A stretch of 64,000 bases of DNA, taken from the NCBI RefSeq assembly GCF_003202915.1, contig NZ_QGLP01000003.1:1-64000 (forward strand). The letters are read 5' to 3'. Positions 59,669-64,000 of this stretch are shown here, piece after piece; positions within the stretch are counted from its first letter, which is position 1, and every line of letters begins with the position of its first letter. The notes beneath the pieces were generated by a model that was not told the origin of the DNA, did no database searches, and saw only the letters and a list, made by a program, of their open reading frames with translations. This stretch comes from Gilliamella apicola. Its GTDB lineage: Bacteria; Pseudomonadota; Gammaproteobacteria; Enterobacterales; Orbaceae. Both the position numbers and the translations under genes were made by a program.

Positions 59669-60295
59669 TTATTTTTTTGCTGCTGCGTATAATTCTGCGA
59701 CTTTGTCCCAGTTAATGACATTCCAAAATGCACCAATATAATCGGCACGACGATTTTGGTATTTTAAGTAGTAAGCATGTTCCCAAACATCAAGGGCTAA
59801 AATTGGTGTCCCCGAAACCCCAGCAAATTTTTCACCCATAATTGGCGTATCTTGATTGGCGGTTGAAACCACTTCAAGTTTATCGTTTTTTAGTACTAAC
59901 CAAGCCCAACCAGAACCAAAACGCGTTGCAGCAGCCGCTGAGAATTTTTCTTTAAACGCATCAACTGAACCAAAATCTTTTTCAATAGCTGCTTTGAGGT
60001 CACCTTTAAGTTCAGTTCCAACTTTTAATAACTCCCAAAATAGCGTGTGATTGACATGACCACCAACATTGTTTTTTACACCAGTCACTTTATCTGCAGG
60101 GACTTTGTCTAAATTTTTTAGTAATGTTTCCGGACAGAACGCGTTCAATTCTGCAGGTAGGGTTTCTAATAGTGCGTTAGCATTATTTACATAAGTTTGA
60201 TGATGCTTATCATGGTGTAGATGCATGGTTTCAGTATCAATATAAGGTTCTAATGCATCATAAGCATAAGGTAGTGGGGGTAGTGTGTAAGCCAT
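59669..60295 (-). CDS. sodA: Superoxide dismutase, Mn type
   Basis: 208 residues. Metal ligands are His in [11 protein letters not shown] (His27), NHTLFW, and Asp/His in [23 protein letters not shown] matches Mn-type SodA rather than the AQxWNHTFYW of Fe-SOD, and QDTPIMG is also SodA-like. Metal use is an inference from these residues. Monocistronic. Confidence 0.93.
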   Translation of the reverse strand: MAYTLPPLPYAYDALEPYIDTETMHLHHDKHHQTYVNNANALLETLPAELNAFCPETLLKNLDKVPADKVTGVKNNVGGHVNHTLFWELLKVGTELKGDLKAAIEKDFGSVDAFKEKFSAAAATRFGSGWAWLVLKNDKLEVVSTANQDTPIMGEKFAGVSGTPILALDVWEHAYYLKYQNRRADYIGAFWNVINWDKVAELYAAAKK

Positions 60296-60380
60296 GAAAT
60301 TGCTCCTCTCATCTAATAGGAATTGTTAACTACGTTATGTTACCGAGTATACGAACTATCAATTCATCTCACAAACTATT

Positions 60381-60407
60381 ACTTAGATAGTTGATGACTA
60401 TCTAAGT
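60381..60407. other. Hairpin between sodA and the vanW-family gene
   Basis: ACTTAGATAGT (60381-60391) and ACTATCTAAGT (60397-60407), a perfect 11-bp stem, five-base loop, no clear T run. It may end the vanW-family transcript or be a protein-binding palindrome near sodA. Confidence 0.6.
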
Positions 60408-60434
60408 TGCAAATTATGGTTTTAATAATAAGTC

Positions 60435-61262
60435 TTAATCTTGCTGGTTTTTTAAATAAGGGACGTACATCATAATAGCATGATTTTCGCTAATTAGTTT
60501 TTCTTCTGTCTGGTTATCGATCATATGAGTTTTTCGTTGCCATATTTTATTATGCCGAGTGTATCCTCCCCACCATTGTTGCTCAATAATATGATCGGTT
60601 TCGAATATTTCATAATGGTGCGATAAAGGGGTATCGGCAAGCAGTTCGCCATGTAAATATTCATCATCTAACCACAAATTAAGTCGATATGTCATATTGG
60701 TTCGATTAACCAATTGTAAATCAATATAGTTGTAAGATAATGTGGCACCACAAGCAAAGGGAATAGTACGATTAATATCAGGAAACACATCAAAACTATG
60801 TCGCCATCGTTCGATAATGGTTAAATCAGAGTGTAATGCAATCCAGTAAATTAAATTACCCAGTTGACATAAACCGCCACCAATATCTTTACCGATTTGT
60901 CCATTATGTAGTGAGAGACCTTCTAAAAAACCACGTTTTTTCGATGGCCGGCCCACTTTTTGCCAAATTGAAAATTGTTGATTGGGCTTAATTATTGCAC
61001 CGTTGATCTGTTCAATAGCTAATCTAAGGTTAGTAATTTTGTTATATTGCAAATACATATCAACATCTTTTAGTTGCCTTAACAATATAGATTGATGTTT
61101 TTTATGGGAATAACAGCAAGTATTATTATTCTTATCAATTACGCAATAGGCGTGACGATTGCGCCACCAATCTAACTTACGTTTAAGAATAAAATATTCT
61201 TTACCTAGTTTTAATCTTAATTTACTGCGTTTTTGGGGTTTATTTACCATAAGGTTTTGCAT
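60435..61262 (-). CDS. VanW family protein
   Basis: 275 residues with the VanW domain: LRLAIEQINGAIIKPNQQFSIW, VGRPSKKRGFLEGLSLHNGQ, GGGLCQLGNLIYWIALHSDL and RWRHSFDVFPD. No signal peptide. Found in glycopeptide-resistance clusters and elsewhere, function unknown. Two ATG codons near the start (residues 1 and 5). It follows the GATase gene by 28 bases and may share its transcript. Confidence 0.88.
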   Translation of the reverse strand: MQNLMVNKPQKRSKLRLKLGKEYFILKRKLDWWRNRHAYCVIDKNNNTCCYSHKKHQSILLRQLKDVDMYLQYNKITNLRLAIEQINGAIIKPNQQFSIWQKVGRPSKKRGFLEGLSLHNGQIGKDIGGGLCQLGNLIYWIALHSDLTIIERWRHSFDVFPDINRTIPFACGATLSYNYIDLQLVNRTNMTYRLNLWLDDEYLHGELLADTPLSHHYEIFETDHIIEQQWWGGYTRHNKIWQRKTHMIDNQTEEKLISENHAIMMYVPYLKNQQD

Positions 61263-61290
61263 ACCACAACTATCCTAACCACTAAATTGA

Positions 61291-62019
61291 TTATTTTTTG
61301 ATTAGTGATAAATAATTAAGGCTTAATTTATCTAAAAAACCAAAAAGCTTCTGATTCATCTCTGAATAGTCGTGGCTGCGAAGTTGATCGGGTGTATCTA
61401 CAAAACGGAATTTTGCGGCCTCTTTTAGGTCATTTTCAGAGTGAGCAATAAGTTGTTCAACCACCGCAAGGGTTAACTCCATATGGCATTGAAAACCATA
61501 TACTAATGAACCATAAGCAACGATTTGTCGTGGACAACCTTCGCTATAAGCAATAATTTGTGCCTCTTTAGTTAAACCCGGCATATCATTATGCCAATGA
61601 CCGACGGCTAAACTATTGCCAAAATCGGCAAATAGGGGATGATTTTGGGCAATTTCAGTTAAGGTGATAGGGAATTTACCGATCTCTTTTTCCGGACTAT
61701 GGCCATGTGGTGCACCTAATGCTTCACCAATTAATTGCGAACCAAGACAGACGCCGATAACCATTTTTTGCAATTTGATTGCTGATAATATGCTAGCTTG
61801 CTCTGCTAGTGAATCAAAATACGGGCACTCTTGTTTGCTAGTAGCTGGCGATTGAGGGCCACCCATGATAATCAACATATCAATTTTATCTATCTTATCG
61901 GGAAGTGGTTCCCCAAGATAAATCCGAGAATAGCTGATAGTGTGATGGTGCATTTTTGCCCATTGCTCATAGGCACCTGGTGCTTCGAAATCTTCGTGGA
62001 TAATAAAATGCACATGCAT
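61291..62019 (-). CDS. Type 1 glutamine amidotransferase-like protein
   Basis: Class I GATase fold with nucleophile VCLGSQLIGEA (Cys in GVCLGS) and a downstream H-x-E (CHMEL). It resembles the YfeJ/GMP synthase-like group, which hydrolyses glutamine or gamma-glutamyl compounds. Start 62019 is chosen because AAAGGAG lies nine bases upstream and MHVHFIIHEDFEAPG fits the family; an ATG 15 codons earlier lacks a site. 242 residues. Partner enzyme unknown. Confidence 0.85.
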   Translation of the reverse strand: MHVHFIIHEDFEAPGAYEQWAKMHHHTISYSRIYLGEPLPDKIDKIDMLIIMGGPQSPATSKQECPYFDSLAEQASILSAIKLQKMVIGVCLGSQLIGEALGAPHGHSPEKEIGKFPITLTEIAQNHPLFADFGNSLAVGHWHNDMPGLTKEAQIIAYSEGCPRQIVAYGSLVYGFQCHMELTLAVVEQLIAHSENDLKEAAKFRFVDTPDQLRSHDYSEMNQKLFGFLDKLSLNYLSLIKK

Positions 62020-62175
62020 GGGTAAATCTCCTTTAATCTTATCTATCAGGGCAATCAATGGCATCGAATATGAAAAATTAAGTGCAATGATTATTATGTA
62101 TCTTTTATTAAGAAATACAATAGTAAAAATTTTAGGCGTTTATTAATTGTAGAGTAGGTAATCGAGGATATAAAA

Positions 62176-62195
62176 AAATCTGCTTAAGCAGATTT
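62176..62195 (-). terminator. Terminator of tRNA-Asn
   Basis: AAATCTGC (62176-62183) and GCAGATTT (62188-62195) around TTAA; on the minus strand a T tract follows. Confidence 0.9.
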
Positions 62196-62211
62196 AAAAA
62201 AGTCGGAAAGT

Positions 62212-62287
62212 TGGCTCCTCCAACAGGACTTGAACCTGTGACATACGGATTAACAGTCCGCCGTTCTACCGACTGAACTATGGAGGA
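62212..62287 (-). tRNA. tRNA-Asn (anticodon GTT)
   Basis: 76 bases, nearly identical to E. coli tRNA-Asn: acceptor TCCTCCA paired with TGGAGGA, D arm AGTTCAGTCGGTAGAAC, anticodon arm CGGACTGTTAATCCG, T arm CAGGTTCAAGTCCTG, encoded CCA end (62214-62212). No attachment-site repeat was noticed beside it. Confidence 0.97.
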
Positions 62288-62394
62288 ACCGAAATGTAGC
62301 GCGCATATTATAGACTTAATGGCGCTGTGTCAATAGTTAATTATCTGAAATTGCTTTTTTTGTTCAATTTTTAACTAATTATCGTCATTTGATA

Positions 62395-62952
62395 TTATTT
62401 AAGTGTCAGGATTGTCTTAAATAGTTCTTTTTGTCTTAATAACTGTTGTGGGTGTGAGCCGAGTTCACCTTGAGGAATGGAGGCTTTGAGTTTGCGGTAA
62501 TATTCGATCCAATAAGGAAGAATTTGACCGGTGGCTAAATCGTTAAAATTCATCGGATAGCGTTGAAAATAGTCTTCACCAGATGGGTACTTGAAGGCAT
62601 AAGTAATTAGTTCACTACAGTAAAAGCCTTCATCATCCTCACGAAAACTATGGTTATAAGGCAACCCTAGGCAGGTTTGAACTCGCGTTAATGCGTTTTT
62701 GATGACGGTATCATCACAGATGGTTGCTAGCAGATTATATTGAGCGCTAGCTAAAAAGTCGTTGAGCAGCCGTTGGATTACGCCGTACTTTTGAGTGGCT
62801 TCAATGACGATATTATTGCCAATATATAACCCAACATGGCTTATCTGATTGATAATGTCATCAGTGTTGGGTTGAGCACCAGAATGGATAATCGCGGTAT
62901 TGAATTCGCTTACTTCATTCTGGGATTGGAAAATAATATCGCCAATTTGCAT
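62395..62952 (-). CDS. YiiX/YebB-like permuted papain-fold hydrolase
   Basis: Cysteine hydrolase related to NlpC/P60 with permuted order: His in ISHVGLYIG and Cys in GFYCSELITYAF. Start 62952 gives MQIGDIIFQSQNE, as in YebB; an ATG 17 codons upstream would overlap bioY. 185 residues, no signal peptide. It starts two bases after the bioY stop, so it is translationally coupled to it; the link to biotin is not explained. Confidence 0.83.
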   Translation of the reverse strand: MQIGDIIFQSQNEVSEFNTAIIHSGAQPNTDDIINQISHVGLYIGNNIVIEATQKYGVIQRLLNDFLASAQYNLLATICDDTVIKNALTRVQTCLGLPYNHSFREDDEGFYCSELITYAFKYPSGEDYFQRYPMNFNDLATGQILPYWIEYYRKLKASIPQGELGSHPQQLLRQKELFKTILTLK

Positions 62953-62954
62953 TG

Positions 62955-63539
62955 TTATTGATGTTTTTTCGCGTGATGGCGCCATAATGAGAACATAACG
63001 CAAGTTGCAATAATAAACTTAAGTGCATCCACACCGACAAAAGGCAAGTAGCCTACTTGTAGCGCTTCAATAAGTGAAATATGCAAATAACCCATTAGGT
63101 AGAGTACACCAAATACAAATAATAGTTGGTGGGCACAGGCGAAGGCGATTAAGCCAAGAATAAAGCGACGATCGTAACCTTTTTCTGCCGCAAATCCGGC
63201 TAAATAGGCACTAAATACATAGCCATATAAATAACCAGATGATGGTGAAGCCAATGCCATAATGCCACCGCTACCATTGGCGAATAGTGGTAATCCCATT
63301 GCGCCTAAAAAAAGGTATTGCACGATGGCTAATGCACCTAGTTTACGACCTAAAAAAGCGCCAATTAATAACACGGCTAACGATTGAAGGGTAAATGGTA
63401 CTGGGTAGGTGGGAATGCTGATATTCGCTGCAAGCCCAAGTAGTAGTGCCGCCCCTGTGGTTGCACACAGTTTGCGTTGCCAGGATGATAAGTTAACTAG
63501 TGTGTTGAGGTAAGTTGGATAAAAAGTTGTTAATTTCAT
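62955..63539 (-). CDS. bioY: Biotin transporter BioY
   Basis: S component of a biotin ECF transporter, six membrane segments over 194 residues. Family motifs: ALLLGLAANISIP-PVPFTLQSLAVLLIGAFLG and GGIMALASPSSGYLYGYVFSA. The cognate EcfT/EcfA genes are not in view; solitary BioY can work alone. A BirA-type operator lies upstream. Confidence 0.94.
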   Translation of the reverse strand: MKLTTFYPTYLNTLVNLSSWQRKLCATTGAALLLGLAANISIPTYPVPFTLQSLAVLLIGAFLGRKLGALAIVQYLFLGAMGLPLFANGSGGIMALASPSSGYLYGYVFSAYLAGFAAEKGYDRRFILGLIAFACAHQLLFVFGVLYLMGYLHISLIEALQVGYLPFVGVDALKFIIATCVMFSLWRHHAKKHQ

Positions 63540-63598
63540 TATTTATTTACTACCATTAAAAGATAAACAGTAGTGCCATGATAATACAAAAATTTATA

Positions 63599-63631
63599 AT
63601 GTAAACTATTTATGGTTAAAATAGTTTACAT
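63599..63631. promoter_or_regulatory. BirA-type operator upstream of bioY
   Basis: ATGTAAACTATT (63599-63610) and AATAGTTTACAT (63620-63631) are perfect inverted repeats. TGTAAAC and GTTTACA are 17 bases apart, the spacing in the BirA consensus TTGTAAACC-N15-GGTTTACAA. It is centred 76 bases before the bioY ATG. Confidence 0.8.
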
Positions 63632-63668
63632 AAAAATTCCTTGGTTATCATTTAAATGAATAGCGGTG

Positions 63669-64000
63669 TTACACTAAGTAAGGATTGGTCATCCGTTCAT
63701 TACCAAAGCTCGACATCGGCCCATGACCGGGAACAAAGATAAAATCATCCCCCAGAGGAAAAAGTTTATGGGTAATTGATGAGATGAGATCCGCATGATT
63801 ACCACGAGGAAAGTCGGTTCGTCCAATACTGCTTTTGAATAATACGTCACCAACAAAAGCAATTTTATCTTTAGCATTAATAAATACAATATGACCGGGA
63901 GTGTGGCCGGGACAGAATAGAATATCTAAAGTGATATTGCCGACTTTCACTTGTTCACCTTCCTTTAACCAACGATCCGGTAAAAAGCTGTCAATATATG
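63669..64000 (-). CDS. YcbL-type metallo-beta-lactamase fold hydrolase (partial)
   Basis: C-terminal 110 residues of an MBL-fold protein; the 5' end lies beyond the window and the frame is open to 64000 ([17 protein letters not shown] upstream of KVGNITLD). Conserved: [37 protein letters not shown], as in E. coli YcbL, a class II glyoxalase-like enzyme. It lacks the upstream HxHxDH, which would be outside. Confidence 0.88.
   Translation of the reverse strand, partial: YIDSFLPDRWLKEGEQVKVGNITLDILFCPGHTPGHIVFINAKDKIAFVGDVLFKSSIGRTDFPRGNHADLISSITHKLFPLGDDFIFVPGHGPMSSFGNERMTNPYLV

Noticed and set aside
62172..62340. Integration site at tRNA-Asn
   Set aside because: No integrase gene and no repeated tRNA 3' end were seen in the neighbourhood.

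Overview
The window is a stretch of gammaproteobacterial chromosome, AT-rich, with gene orders typical of enteric relatives: ftsY-ftsE-ftsX-rpoH, mobA/yihD/dsbA, ribF-ileS-lspA-ispH, ydbH-ynbE-ydbL, dnaK-dnaJ and upp-uraA. The composition, the trimmed operons (no srkA between yihD and dsbA, no fkpB between lspA and ispH) and the pectin-sugar genes fit an Orbaceae gut bacterium such as Gilliamella. That assignment is inference from gene content and protein similarity recalled from memory, not a database result.

Layout. Positions 1-520 hold the 3' end of a 23S rRNA gene, a 5S rRNA gene and its terminator. Positions 555-4866 carry rluE, ftsYEX and rpoH (with a CRP site). Positions 5038-15245 hold mixed housekeeping genes, an unrecognised secreted protein with a His/Cys arrangement like clan CD peptidases, an unusual sirtuin (cobB), mobA/mobB, dsbA and the macAB efflux pair. 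Positions 15551-23440 form a 2-keto-3-deoxygluconate (KDG)/hexuronate island: two tandem IclR regulators, kdgK, a YhcH-family cupin, a kduD-like dehydrogenase, a zinc alcohol dehydrogenase, a 2-hydroxyacid dehydrogenase, kdgT and a small secreted SnoaL-like protein. A divergent control region at 21516-21981 has two CRP sites and three related palindromes. Positions 23646-43018 are core genes (yfhL, ispH, lspA, ileS, ribF, folE, polA, gltX, ydbH-ynbE-ydbL, asnB, satP, dnaKJ).

Positions 43162-52588 are accessory: a MarR/peroxiredoxin pair; a GntR-RspA-PTS cassette flanked by an intact grcA and a newly recognised remnant of a grcA 3' end; a DJ-1 protein; and a CRP-linked transporter plus GH105 hydrolase resembling the rhiT-rhiN rhamnogalacturonide pair. 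Positions 52684-64000 return to core genes: ung, gntR, upp, uraA, lysS, prfB (with its programmed frameshift), sodA, a vanW-family gene, a GATase, tRNA-Asn, a YiiX-like hydrolase, bioY behind a BirA-type operator, and the end of a ycbL-type gene.

Working together: rhiT/rhiN-like genes would import and cleave unsaturated pectin oligosaccharides, releasing unsaturated uronate. A kduD-like enzyme and KdgK in the other island would carry it to KDG phosphate. KduI and the KDPG aldolase are not in the window. Strong CRP sites at both loci suggest shared catabolite control. The most interesting unexplained items are the secreted His/Cys protein at 5910, the zinc-site-less CobB, the operator cluster at 21516-21981, the grcA-flanked cassette and a family of decayed repeats found in two convergent intergenic regions.
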